From positions 124,001-188,000 of the forward strand of contig JAQCEY010000003.1 of assembly GCA_027620075.1 (NCBI GenBank): 64,000 nt of DNA, given 5' to 3'. Of this stretch, positions 15,679 through 24,006 are shown one piece after another. The notes beneath the pieces were generated by a model, which saw only the letters and a program-made list of their open reading frames with translations, was not told the DNA's origin and made no database searches. Numbering within the stretch: the stretch's first letter is position 1; the number at the start of each line of letters is the position of its first letter. The position numbers and the translations under genes were made by a program. The DNA is from Pseudomonadota bacterium (GTDB lineage Bacteria > Pseudomonadota > Alphaproteobacteria > Rickettsiales > UBA6187).

Positions 15679-16689
15679 ATGAAAAAGTCCGAACGATTCT
15701 TTAAAGATAGCGATAAAGAACTTAATTATATTTTTTGTGAACCGGAGAATCTCGACACCTCAAAACCTGTTGATTTGGTTTATGCATTACACGGGCTAGG
15801 AGGAGATGCCGAATCTTTTAGCGAATCTACACAAATATGCCCTGAATCTGCATCTACAAATTCGCTTGTTATAATCCCGTCTGCTCTAAACAAGGCTTGG
15901 CAGGACGAATCTATTAACCTTCTAAAAAAGCTAAATGAAAAAATAAACACCGATTACAATATTGATAAAACACATATTGTCGGTCACTCAATGGGAGGCG
16001 CTACGGCATTAGAGCTATTTTGCGACAACGGATTTTCTACCGATAATATATTTGCGGTCTCTACCTCTTATGATTACGAAGGGTGCAATCCCGAACACGG
16101 TTCAAATATTTACTTATACCACTATAGGGGTGATGCGATAGTTCCTGTAGAAGGCGGTACAAGTGCATTACCCGCAGTCGGCAATGTTGTCTCTCAAAAT
16201 GAGTTGACGAATAATGCTGCAATATATAACGGTTGCGATATGTCGGATCGTCAAGTAATAGACGAAGGTTCAAAAACAACCGCACAATATAATAACTGCA
16301 ACGATAATACCATCGTCAGGCACACGAAAGATTTGCCTTCTAACCTACGCCCGCATAGTTGGCAAAAAGAGCAAACCGCAAAGATACGGGATATAATTGA
16401 AAATCAATCCTACCCTTCCATATCTCCATCTTCATTCACATACGGTACTTCTTCTAATCCTTCATTTACCGCACAGCCGTCTTTACCTGAGGCATCTTCT
16501 TCGGCAAGTTCAAACAGACCGGATATAGGTCTTATAACCTCAATTGCCGCAGGAACTACAGCGGCTTTAGTTTTCGGTTCTATGTTTACTTCATTTTTTT
16601 GTAAAAAGACAAACCTTCATACCGAACGATTAGAAAGGGAAAGGGATAATAAGCAGTCAGGTTCAAATGCCGAATATAAAATATTATAA
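15679..16689 (+). CDS. Alpha/beta-hydrolase (PHB depolymerase/esterase-like) with C-terminal membrane anchor
   Basis: This 336-residue protein begins with an alpha/beta-hydrolase domain. It has the oxyanion motif HGLGG at 38-42, the nucleophile elbow GHSMGG with S104, a likely acid D152 in HYRGDAIVPVEGG, and H226 in RPHSW. This resembles the PHB-depolymerase/feruloyl-esterase (LpqC) group, which cuts ester bonds. There is no N-terminal signal. A Ser/Pro-rich linker (about 245-280) follows, then one membrane span (about 283-307, GLITSIAAGTTAALVFGSMF) and a short charged tail (KKTNLHTERLERERDNK). A catalytic N-terminus with a C-terminal tail anchor and no signal peptide is unusual for a bacterial esterase. 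It would suit a protein inserted in a host membrane. The substrate is unknown. Confidence 0.75.
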   Translation: MKKSERFFKDSDKELNYIFCEPENLDTSKPVDLVYALHGLGGDAESFSESTQICPESASTNSLVIIPSALNKAWQDESINLLKKLNEKINTDYNIDKTHIVGHSMGGATALELFCDNGFSTDNIFAVSTSYDYEGCNPEHGSNIYLYHYRGDAIVPVEGGTSALPAVGNVVSQNELTNNAAIYNGCDMSDRQVIDEGSKTTAQYNNCNDNTIVRHTKDLPSNLRPHSWQKEQTAKIRDIIENQSYPSISPSSFTYGTSSNPSFTAQPSLPEASSSASSNRPDIGLITSIAAGTTAALVFGSMFTSFFCKKTNLHTERLERERDNKQSGSNAEYKIL

Positions 16690-16702
16690 ATGTATTGTTT
16701 AT

Positions 16703-16721
16703 AAAAAATATATTTTTGCTA
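16703..16721 (+). repeat. 19-bp A/T motif upstream of thiG
   Basis: Same 19 bases as at 15604-15622. The following TATAGT could serve as a -10 element for thiG, but the matching -35 (TTGTTT at 16695-16700) is 19 bases away, so a promoter call is weak. Confidence 0.4.
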
Positions 16722-16761
16722 TAGTGCTTTCAAAATACATAAAAATACGAAAGAAATCACT

Positions 16762-17523
16762 ATGGACAAATTTATAATCGCAGGTAAAGAATTTAACTCG
16801 CGCCTTTTGGTCGGAACAGGAAAATATGCTTCACTGGAGGAAACAAGGGACGCTATACGTGCAAGCGGAGCAGAAATAATAACCGTTGCGGTACGCCGTA
16901 TTGATGTAGCGGAACAAAAAAGCATTCAGGATTATTTACCTAAATCGGAATTCACATATCTTCCGAACTCGGCAGGCTGTTATACCGCCGATGAGGCTGT
17001 AAGAACACTACGCCTTGCCAAGGCGGCAGGCGGCGGAAATCTCGTGAAGCTGGAAGTTATAGGAGATAAAACCACCCTATACCCCGACATGGAAGAAACA
17101 TTAAAAGCGGCTAAAACTCTGGTAGAAGAGGGCTTTGAAATAATGGTATATTGCAATGATGACCCTATCTACGCAAAAAAACTCGAAGAGCTTGGCTGTG
17201 TGGCTATCATGCCCCTTGCCGCTCCTATAGGGTCGGGTCTTGGCATACAAAACCCTCTTAACATAAGGATAATTGTACAAAACGCATCAATACCCGTATT
17301 GGTAGATGCAGGAGTCGGCACAGCCTCCGATGCGGCTATCGCTATGGAATTGGGCTGTGACGGCGTATTAATGAACACGGCAATATCCGATGCCGACAAC
17401 TCTGTGTTGATGGCAAAAGCAATGAAAAAAGCGGTAGAAGCAGGAAGGCTTGCATATTTAGCCGGCAGAATGGCAAAAAAGGAATATGCTGTTGCGTCCT
17501 CCCCTGAAGTCGGAATTATATAG
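16762..17523 (+). CDS. thiG: Thiazole synthase
   Basis: ThiG condenses DXP, ThiS-thiocarboxylate sulfur and dehydroglycine into the thiazole phosphate of thiamine. The 253-residue TIM barrel shows [11 protein letters not shown] near 12, [10 protein letters not shown] near 38, the Schiff-base lysine region [10 protein letters not shown] near 94, MVYCNDDP near 129, [12 protein letters not shown] near 155 and [14 protein letters not shown] near 184. These are all family hallmarks, and the length is normal. No thiS, thiO/thiH, thiF or thiE is adjacent, whereas these often form an operon; they must be elsewhere or absent. Confidence 0.96.
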   Translation: MDKFIIAGKEFNSRLLVGTGKYASLEETRDAIRASGAEIITVAVRRIDVAEQKSIQDYLPKSEFTYLPNSAGCYTADEAVRTLRLAKAAGGGNLVKLEVIGDKTTLYPDMEETLKAAKTLVEEGFEIMVYCNDDPIYAKKLEELGCVAIMPLAAPIGSGLGIQNPLNIRIIVQNASIPVLVDAGVGTASDAAIAMELGCDGVLMNTAISDADNSVLMAKAMKKAVEAGRLAYLAGRMAKKEYAVASSPEVGII

Positions 17524-17534
17524 AAACACGATAA

Positions 17535-19055
17535 ATGCCTATGACAAGAGAAATAAAGATATTTTTCATACTCGCTGCCGCAATTACGGCTTATAGGATA
17601 TATTATCTGTCGCTAGAAGAGTTCAACCTGTTTTTTGACGAGGCACAATACTGGTATTGGGCACAAACATTTGACTGGGGCTATTATTCCAAACCACCAA
17701 TGGTGGCATGGCTTATATCACTTACCACAGGCATATGCGGCGATACCGAGGGGTGCGTAAGGCTTGCCTCACCTTTGCTGCATTTTATTACCTCGGTCAC
17801 TATATATTTTATCGCACAGGAATTATATAAGGACGAAAAAGCGGCACTTTTTAGCGGTCTTGCTTACGCAACTTTGCCTGCCGTTTCGGTCTCCTCAGCC
17901 CTGATATCAACCGATCCGCCACTACTTACCTTTTATGCGTTATCACTATTATTCTTTATAAAAGCCGTTAAAGAGGAAAGCTACAAACACTGGATACTTG
18001 CCGGAATTACGGCAGGTTTTGGCATGATGAGCAAATATAACATGCTGTTATTTTTATTATCCGCAATGCTGTATATGTTCTTGTCACCGGATAACAGGAA
18101 GCATCTAAAAGACAAAGGTTTTTGGACGGCATGTGTTATTGCCGGCTTGATATTTCTGCCCAATGTTATCTGGAATTTCAACAACGGTCTTGTTAGCTTC
18201 CTACACACAAAAGACAACGCCCAAGGTGAAGGTTTTTCTCTGCACTTTGATAAGATGTTTGAATTTTTAGGGTCGCAGTTCGGGGTGTTCGGTCCTATAT
18301 TTTTCGGAACTTTGTTATTCATATTATTTAAAGTGATAAAAAGCTGTAAGACCGATGACGAAACAAAACTGCTTTTATGTTTTACTCTTCCCCTTTTACT
18401 TGTGATAACTACCGTTAGTCTGTTATCAAGAGCTCATGCCAACTGGGCGGCTCCCATATATGTTCCGGCAACGGTTCTGGTGTGTGCTTACCTCCTGCAA
18501 AACAATAGGAAAAAACTGATTATAGCATCATTTGCAATTCACATCATTGCCGCAGGGCTGCTTACTAATTTTTATAAATTAGATAATATTCCCAATATTG
18601 AAATAGCAGGCAGTAAGACAAAAATAGCGAACGGGAAATTATTCATAAAAGACCCGTTCAAGCGTGTGCATGGCTGGGAAGAACTCGGTCAGGGCGTGAT
18701 AGTATTATTAGACTCATACCCTGACGCTACCGTTCTTACCGACTCCCGCAAGATTCATTCGGAATTGCTATATTATGCAAGACCACGTGCGTATGATGCC
18801 GTTAAATGGAACCCGACAGGCAACCGTGGCGACCATTTTGAAGTTACCACCGACATTAGGGAAGCTAAAACAAAAGACTTTTTATATATAACTGCTAATA
18901 ACTCCGCTGACAAAATGGATAATTATTTTGAATCGGTAGAAAGAGTAGGCAACGTACACATTCCCCTTTATGAAGATTTTGATATAGATTTTTATTTTTA
19001 CTACCTGAAGGGCTTTAAGGGATATGATACTGAAAATAATGAAATATCACCCTGA
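17535..19055 (+). CDS. Glycosyltransferase family 39 (ArnT/PMT-like) membrane protein
   Basis: This 506-residue enzyme probably moves a sugar from a polyprenyl-phosphate donor to a lipid or protein at the periplasmic face. Near the N-terminus, NLFFDEAQYWYWAQTFDWGYYSKPPM has the acidic DE pair and the YYxKPP signature of the ArnT/GT39 group. About ten to eleven hydrophobic helices follow, then a soluble C-terminal domain of about 160 residues. It begins 11 bp after thiG, so the two may share a transcript although they are unrelated in function. The stop codon lies inside the terminator stem. The acceptor is unknown; lipid A or surface glycan is plausible. Confidence 0.85.
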   Translation: MPMTREIKIFFILAAAITAYRIYYLSLEEFNLFFDEAQYWYWAQTFDWGYYSKPPMVAWLISLTTGICGDTEGCVRLASPLLHFITSVTIYFIAQELYKDEKAALFSGLAYATLPAVSVSSALISTDPPLLTFYALSLLFFIKAVKEESYKHWILAGITAGFGMMSKYNMLLFLLSAMLYMFLSPDNRKHLKDKGFWTACVIAGLIFLPNVIWNFNNGLVSFLHTKDNAQGEGFSLHFDKMFEFLGSQFGVFGPIFFGTLLFILFKVIKSCKTDDETKLLLCFTLPLLLVITTVSLLSRAHANWAAPIYVPATVLVCAYLLQNNRKKLIIASFAIHIIAAGLLTNFYKLDNIPNIEIAGSKTKIANGKLFIKDPFKRVHGWEELGQGVIVLLDSYPDATVLTDSRKIHSELLYYARPRAYDAVKWNPTGNRGDHFEVTTDIREAKTKDFLYITANNSADKMDNYFESVERVGNVHIPLYEDFDIDFYFYYLKGFKGYDTENNEISP

Positions 19056-19076
19056 ATTTATTTCAGGGGCTTTTTT
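19050..19076 (+). terminator. Terminator overlapping the stop of the GT39 gene
   Basis: A 7-bp stem, CCCTGAA/TTCAGGG, with a 5-base loop is followed by GC and a T6 run. The GT39 stop TGA is within the left arm. The convergent PAP2 gene ends at 19063, inside the same structure. Confidence 0.75.
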
Positions 19077-19776
19077 CAATCTTCTCTTTTTCCTCACTAA
19101 ACATCAACTTATGCAATATATAGCACATTCCAAGGACAAATAATCCTGAGAAAATAACATCGCTTAAGAAGTGCGCACCCTGCACTATTCTGGTAGCCCC
19201 ATAAACACTACCCAGCATAGTTGCAAGAATAGAAAATTGCTTTCGCTTTTTTGGAAATGCAAACGCAAATGAGAAAAAGAAGAAGCCTACGGAAGGGTCA
19301 CCCGATGTAAATGAACAGTTTCTTTCGCACTGGTCGGTTATTATAAGAGGAGGCGTAAATTCTTTCTTCCCGCCAAAATTTTCTACCTGATGCGGTCGTG
19401 CTCTGCCCCAGTTATCCTTGAATATGGCATTTACCACCAGTCCGGGACCGATTGCTAAGCATAATATAAGGTAAGCTATCTTTTTTTTTGTAAAACCAAG
19501 AATGTCAGATTTTTTTAAATAGTTCAAACCTAGCATGAAAAATAAAAAAACCGCTATGCAGATAGTTACATACTTTACCGATTCACGTAAAAATGCAAAT
19601 ATGGGATTTTTACCCAAGAAAAAGCCAAACACCATAGGCTCATCACTTATCATGGTTACTTTTTCACGGAAAAACAAACCTGAAACATAAAGGTCTAATT
19701 GCGGATAATACAAAAATAACGCTGCTATTACAGAGAATATGACTAAGTATAATATCTGATATTTTGTCATTTTCAT
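19063..19776 (-). CDS. PAP2-family lipid phosphatase
   Basis: This 237-residue membrane protein has about six hydrophobic spans and the PAP2 phosphatase triad. The first motif is KDNWGRARPHQ (near 123), the second CSFTSGDPSVGFFF (near 155), and the third SVYGATRIVQGAHFLSDVIFSG (near 190). The catalytic His is in GAHFLSD. Such enzymes remove phosphate from phosphatidate, undecaprenyl-PP or lipid A phosphates. The neighbouring GT39 transferase, although convergent, makes an envelope-lipid role attractive. The C-terminus is short and charged. Confidence 0.88.
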   Translation of the reverse strand: MKMTKYQILYLVIFSVIAALFLYYPQLDLYVSGLFFREKVTMISDEPMVFGFFLGKNPIFAFLRESVKYVTICIAVFLFFMLGLNYLKKSDILGFTKKKIAYLILCLAIGPGLVVNAIFKDNWGRARPHQVENFGGKKEFTPPLIITDQCERNCSFTSGDPSVGFFFFSFAFAFPKKRKQFSILATMLGSVYGATRIVQGAHFLSDVIFSGLFVLGMCYILHKLMFSEEKEKIEKSP

Positions 19777-19840
19777 TTCTTTGATAGCCTCAAAGTTATA
19801 TTTTCTTAATTATTGTTTGCAAAACACTTAATATCAAAAA

Positions 19841-21172
19841 TTACCCCTTCGGTGTCAGATAACCGGTAACCGATCTGTCAATTTGCAAAACTTCCCTAGC
19901 TGCTTCCTGAACCTGCTTTGCGGTAACTTTATCAATATTTTTTTCCCAGTTATCGGCATATTCCATTCCAACGCCTGTTGCCATCATCTGACCGTAAAGA
20001 TATGCCAGAGTTTTTAAATCCTCCCTTGCATATATAGTTTCTGCTATCAGTGCGTTTTTGGCTCTTTTTAGTTCTTCTTCAGTTATGCCGTTTTGCTTAA
20101 TATTTTCAATCTGCTTTTCAATTTCTTTTTCTATCTGTGCGATATCACTTTTATCTGACGGAATAGCATAAACCCCGAAAAAAGATTCCCCTAGCTGAAG
20201 GTCGTTATAGTAACTTGAAACGCTTACGGCAATCTCCTGTTCAACTACAAGATTTTGGTACAGCCTTCCCGTATCACTTTCAGCCAGAATATATGAAAGT
20301 AAAACCAGCGGATATGCCATTTCTTTTGCATCGGTATTTTGGCTTGGTGCAATATAATACCTGCTCCACTCCGAGCGGGTAACTTTTTCATCTGCAAGAC
20401 TAATATTAATAGCAGCAAAATTATCTGTAGGCTCGCTAACCGTAATCCTTTCCGGAGTTTTTTTTGTTTTTATTTTACCGTAATATTTTTCCGCCAGCGG
20501 TTTTAATTCCTCCTCGGTAATATCGCCGGATACGACTAAAATAGCATTATTGGGTGCGTAATAATTGTCATACCATTTTTGTGCATCTTCAGTTTTAAGT
20601 GCCGCAATTTCATGCCTCCAACCGATAAGCGGAGTGCCGTACGGGTGATTCCTGTATAATGCCGCACGCATCTGTTCTGCGATAACCGAGGAAGGCTTGT
20701 TATCTACCCTTGCGGAGCGTTCTTCTAATATAACATCACGTTCGGTCAACACTTCTTTTTCATCAATTATAAGGTTTTCCATACGGTCTGATTCCATATC
20801 CATAACCGGTTCCAGCTTGTCACGTGAGATATTCTGGAAATACGCCGTATAGTCATAACTTGTAAAAGCGTTATCCTCACCTCCTGACTTTGCTATGGTT
20901 TTTGAAAACTCGCCCTTGCCATAGCGAGGAGTACCCTTGAACATCAGATGTTCCAGAAAATGTGCTATACCGCTTTTGCTTAGCGGCTCATCAACAGCAC
21001 CTATTTTATACCAAACCATATGGGAGACGGCTGAAACCTTTGTATTTGGTATAACTACCACCTGCATTCCGTTATCAAGTGTAAAACCTTTTGCCCCGAA
21101 ACTTTTTGCTATTGAAACTTCAGGGTAAAAACCCAGCAATATAATTATAATGAAGCTGAATATTTTTTTCAT
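19841..21172 (-). CDS. M16 family zinc protease, periplasmic
   Basis: This 443-residue pitrilysin/insulinase-type protease has a signal peptide (first 22 residues) and the inverted zinc motif HFLEH (HxxEH) near residue 66, followed by LMFKGTPRY. The downstream zinc-binding Glu lies in the E-rich helix after NAFTSYDYTAYF. The C-terminal half contains the R-Y-x-x-P substrate region (SRYYIAPS). This is the active-type subunit; in many Alphaproteobacteria a second, inactive M16 gene follows in tandem, and none is seen here. The substrate is unknown. Confidence 0.92.
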   Translation of the reverse strand: MKKIFSFIIIILLGFYPEVSIAKSFGAKGFTLDNGMQVVVIPNTKVSAVSHMVWYKIGAVDEPLSKSGIAHFLEHLMFKGTPRYGKGEFSKTIAKSGGEDNAFTSYDYTAYFQNISRDKLEPVMDMESDRMENLIIDEKEVLTERDVILEERSARVDNKPSSVIAEQMRAALYRNHPYGTPLIGWRHEIAALKTEDAQKWYDNYYAPNNAILVVSGDITEEELKPLAEKYYGKIKTKKTPERITVSEPTDNFAAINISLADEKVTRSEWSRYYIAPSQNTDAKEMAYPLVLLSYILAESDTGRLYQNLVVEQEIAVSVSSYYNDLQLGESFFGVYAIPSDKSDIAQIEKEIEKQIENIKQNGITEEELKRAKNALIAETIYAREDLKTLAYLYGQMMATGVGMEYADNWEKNIDKVTAKQVQEAAREVLQIDRSVTGYLTPKG

Positions 21173-21315
21173 GCGTGTCCTTTATTTTTTATAACCGATA
21201 GTATAATAACCACCTTTTCAAATAAAACCAGTATAGCTTTTAAAAGGAAATACTTTATTGTAATTTTTATGTATCTGTGTTATTACAAGTTTTCAAATTT
21301 ATAGATTTAAATGTT

Positions 21316-21717
21316 ATGAATAAAGACATCAGATGGCAGCAGCGTTTTGCAAATTATAAAAAGGCTTTGTCACAACGATCTGATTTTATAAAGAAGCAGG
21401 ATTTGAACAAACTTGAAGAACAGGGAATTATTCAAGCCTTTGAATATACTCATGAGCTGGCGTGGAAAACGCTGGCTGATTTTTTAAAAAGCAGCGGTAA
21501 TACCGAAATATACGGTTCAAAAGATGCTACTCGCGAAGCTTTCGGGCTAGACCTGCTTGAAGATGGCGATATCTGGATGCAGATGATACAAAGCAGGAAT
21601 ATGACCTTCCATACATATAATGAGGAAACCGCAAAACAGATAGTAAGTGCTATCCGAAATAGCTATTTCATGGCGTTTACAAATTTAAAAGAAGTTCTGG
21701 AAGCTAAAGAAAAATGA
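21316..21717 (+). CDS. HEPN/HepT-like protein (HI0074 family, nucleotidyltransferase partner)
   Basis: This 133-residue all-helical protein is of the nucleotidyltransferase-substrate-binding (HI0074) family within the HEPN group. The RNMTFHTY segment at 94-101 fits the Rx4HxY motif. In HepT toxins the same motif forms the RNase site and carries the Tyr that the partner MntA modifies with AMP. The ATG at 21316 is preferred over an upstream TTG/ATG at 21277 because the family starts at NKDIRWQQRF. It overlaps the next gene by 4 bp (ATGA), as toxin-antitoxin pairs usually do. Whether it is a toxin or only a structural partner cannot be told from sequence. Confidence 0.8.
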   Translation: MNKDIRWQQRFANYKKALSQRSDFIKKQDLNKLEEQGIIQAFEYTHELAWKTLADFLKSSGNTEIYGSKDATREAFGLDLLEDGDIWMQMIQSRNMTFHTYNEETAKQIVSAIRNSYFMAFTNLKEVLEAKEK

Positions 21718-22022
21718 ATTTCGGTTTAGATGATAAAACTATAGGGCTGGTAAAAGGGGTTTTTTTAAAATACCCCGAAGTAGAATCGGTAACTTTATAC
21801 GGCTCAAGGGCAACGGGTAAATTTACACAAGGTTCCGATATTGACCTTACGATAAAGGGGACGAGCATAGATATAAGTGTTTTAAGCAGGATAAGTAGCG
21901 AACTTGACGATTTGTTAATTCCATATACATTTGATTTATCGTCATTTTCTGATATTGATAACCCTGATTTACCGAATCATATAAAAAGTTTCGGTATCAT
22001 CTTTTATAAAAAGGGCGAATAG
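21714..22022 (+). CDS. Minimal nucleotidyltransferase (MntA/HI0073-like)
   Basis: This 102-residue single-domain nucleotidyltransferase has the DNA polymerase beta-like signature: YGSRATGKFTQGSDIDL, with G30-S31, and metal ligands D42 and D44. In characterised HepT-MntA modules such a protein adds AMP to the HEPN toxin and neutralises it. Coupled to the preceding HEPN gene by an ATGA overlap. Its stop TAG shares one base with the GTG start of the following epimerase gene, so all three are probably one operon. Confidence 0.82.
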   Translation: MNFGLDDKTIGLVKGVFLKYPEVESVTLYGSRATGKFTQGSDIDLTIKGTSIDISVLSRISSELDDLLIPYTFDLSSFSDIDNPDLPNHIKSFGIIFYKKGE

Positions 22023-23917
22023 TGATAAAACGTTCTCATATTGCGGCATTACATGATATATTTATGGCATCGGCAAGCCTGATAACATCCTTGTATTTGC
22101 GGCTTGGTGAGAATTTTGCAGCAAGTTATAATTACCTTACCCCCGCTATTTTGTTATTCACGGCTTCATGTGCCTGTGTATTTTTCTTTATGGGGCTTTA
22201 TAAAGGTGTTTGGCGTTACGCATCGCTTAATGACCTTGTAAATATTGCAAAGTCGGTAGTTCTGGCAACGCTTATCTTCATACCGCTGATGTTCATGTTC
22301 AACCGTCTGGAAGATTTCCCCCGCTCGGTTCTGATAATAAACATACTTGTACTTATGGCAATGTTAGGCGGCCCCAGAATCCTTTACCGCATGTTGAAAG
22401 ACAAGGATATTTCCCTTGGATTCCTGCAAAGCGGAATTGACGAGAGGACTCCTGTTTTACTTGTAGGAATGTCTGAAAACGGCGTAAGTTTTTTAAAGGA
22501 ATGTGCAAGGCGTGAACGCTCAGAATATAAGATAGTAGGTATAATAGATAATGACAAAAACCGTATGGGGCGAAAAATTCACGGTATAACCGTCTATGGC
22601 GATGTTGACTCCATACCGGTTGCGATAAAACGCCTCAAGCGTGCGAATCAGCAACCCAAAAGGGTTATACTGGCACAGGATTATCTTGATAAGGAAACCG
22701 TTACCAAGCTGCTGAAAATGTCTGATACGCTTGGGTTTAAACTTGCAAAACTGCCTCGCATATCCGACTTTAAGGATAACATCGACAAGCTTGAAGTAAG
22801 ACCAATCGCTATTGAAGACCTTTTAGGACGTGCCGAAATAACTCCTAGCCTTGGACGACGTGAAACTCTTATTAACGGCAAAAATATACTGGTGACAGGT
22901 GCGGGCGGCACTATAGGCAGTGAGTTAGTACGCCAGATATGCGAATATAGCCCTTTGCGTATAATTCTTTTAGAGATATCCGAATATAACCTTTACATGA
23001 TAGACAAGGAGCTGGAAAATCTGGATAAGGATATTGAGATAATTTCCCTTATCGGTGATGTACGTAATTATAAATTACTCAATAAGATATTTGAAGAACA
23101 TAAGCCTGATATTGTTTTCCATGCGGCAGCTTTAAAGCATGTGCCTATAGTTGAGCAAAACCTGATTGAAGCATTCATGACCAATGTTATAGGATCAAAA
23201 AATCTGGCTGACATCTGCACCCGTCATAAGGTAAGCCGTATGGTAATGATATCTACCGATAAGGCTGTCAACCCCACTTCCCTTATGGGAGTTACAAAGC
23301 GTATAGCAGAATGCTATATACAAAGCCTCGGTAATTCAAACGAAAATTCGGATACTATTTTCTCTACGGTCAGGTTCGGCAATGTTTTGGGGTCATCGGG
23401 TTCGGTTATACCTTTATTCCAAAGCCAGTTGGAAAAAGGAGGGCCTATAACAGTTACCCACCCTGACATGGAACGCTTCTTCATGACCGTTCCTGAGGCT
23501 GTGGAGCTTGTGCTTCAGGCATCTACTATAGAAAATGAAAATAATGATAAATCAGGCATATTCGTGCTTGATATGGGCAACCCCATCAAGATAGTAGACC
23601 TTGCCGCACAGATGATAAAACTTGCCGGTTTTACACCTGATGAAGATATCAAGATAACGTTTACGGGTGTCCGAGAAGGTGAAAAATTATATGAAGAATT
23701 ATTTTATGATGATGAGGTCAGAGCAGAAACTCTTTATAAAGGCATCATGAAAGCTATAGCAGGCGATATTGATTTTCAGGATATCGTAAACAAAATAAAT
23801 GCGGCGGAAAAAGAGTGTGAACACCAAAACCGTGAGGGTTTGACGGATATATTATTGCAAATAGTTCCTGAATATCTGACGGAACATAAAAAACAAATTG
23901 AAAAAGATGCGGCTTAA
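22022..23917 (+). CDS. Membrane-bound nucleotide-sugar 4,6-dehydratase (FlaA1/WbpM/CapD family)
   Basis: This 631-residue enzyme begins the path to dideoxy-amino sugars for surface glycans by dehydrating UDP-GlcNAc-type substrates. Four N-terminal membrane helices (to about 120) come first, then a first Rossmann-like domain (VLLVGMSENGVSF near 140). The catalytic SDR domain follows, with VTGAGGTIGSELVRQ near 290. The usual SDR Tyr is replaced by Met in PTSLMGVTKR, the Ser-Met-Lys triad that marks this branch. It starts with GTG sharing one base with the upstream stop. Its presence implies a polysaccharide or glycosylation locus, but no other genes of that kind follow. Confidence 0.9.
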   Translation: MIKRSHIAALHDIFMASASLITSLYLRLGENFAASYNYLTPAILLFTASCACVFFFMGLYKGVWRYASLNDLVNIAKSVVLATLIFIPLMFMFNRLEDFPRSVLIINILVLMAMLGGPRILYRMLKDKDISLGFLQSGIDERTPVLLVGMSENGVSFLKECARRERSEYKIVGIIDNDKNRMGRKIHGITVYGDVDSIPVAIKRLKRANQQPKRVILAQDYLDKETVTKLLKMSDTLGFKLAKLPRISDFKDNIDKLEVRPIAIEDLLGRAEITPSLGRRETLINGKNILVTGAGGTIGSELVRQICEYSPLRIILLEISEYNLYMIDKELENLDKDIEIISLIGDVRNYKLLNKIFEEHKPDIVFHAAALKHVPIVEQNLIEAFMTNVIGSKNLADICTRHKVSRMVMISTDKAVNPTSLMGVTKRIAECYIQSLGNSNENSDTIFSTVRFGNVLGSSGSVIPLFQSQLEKGGPITVTHPDMERFFMTVPEAVELVLQASTIENENNDKSGIFVLDMGNPIKIVDLAAQMIKLAGFTPDEDIKITFTGVREGEKLYEELFYDDEVRAETLYKGIMKAIAGDIDFQDIVNKINAAEKECEHQNREGLTDILLQIVPEYLTEHKKQIEKDAA

Positions 23918-23933
23918 GCCTCCTTTCTTTATT

Positions 23934-23968
23934 CCCTCTCCCTATGGGAGAGGGTTAGGGTGAGGGGG
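23934..23968 (+). repeat. CTCTCCC...GGGAGAG repeat, copy 1
   Basis: A short hairpin, CCCTCTCCC/GGGAGAGGG with an AT-rich loop, is followed by GTTAGGGTGAGGGG. A related copy lies on the minus strand at 56937-56984. It fills the gap between the dehydratase gene and purH and may also end transcription. Confidence 0.65.
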
Positions 23969-24006
23969 AAACTTTCAAAATAATATAAAAAAGCGAAAGG
24001 AAAAAA

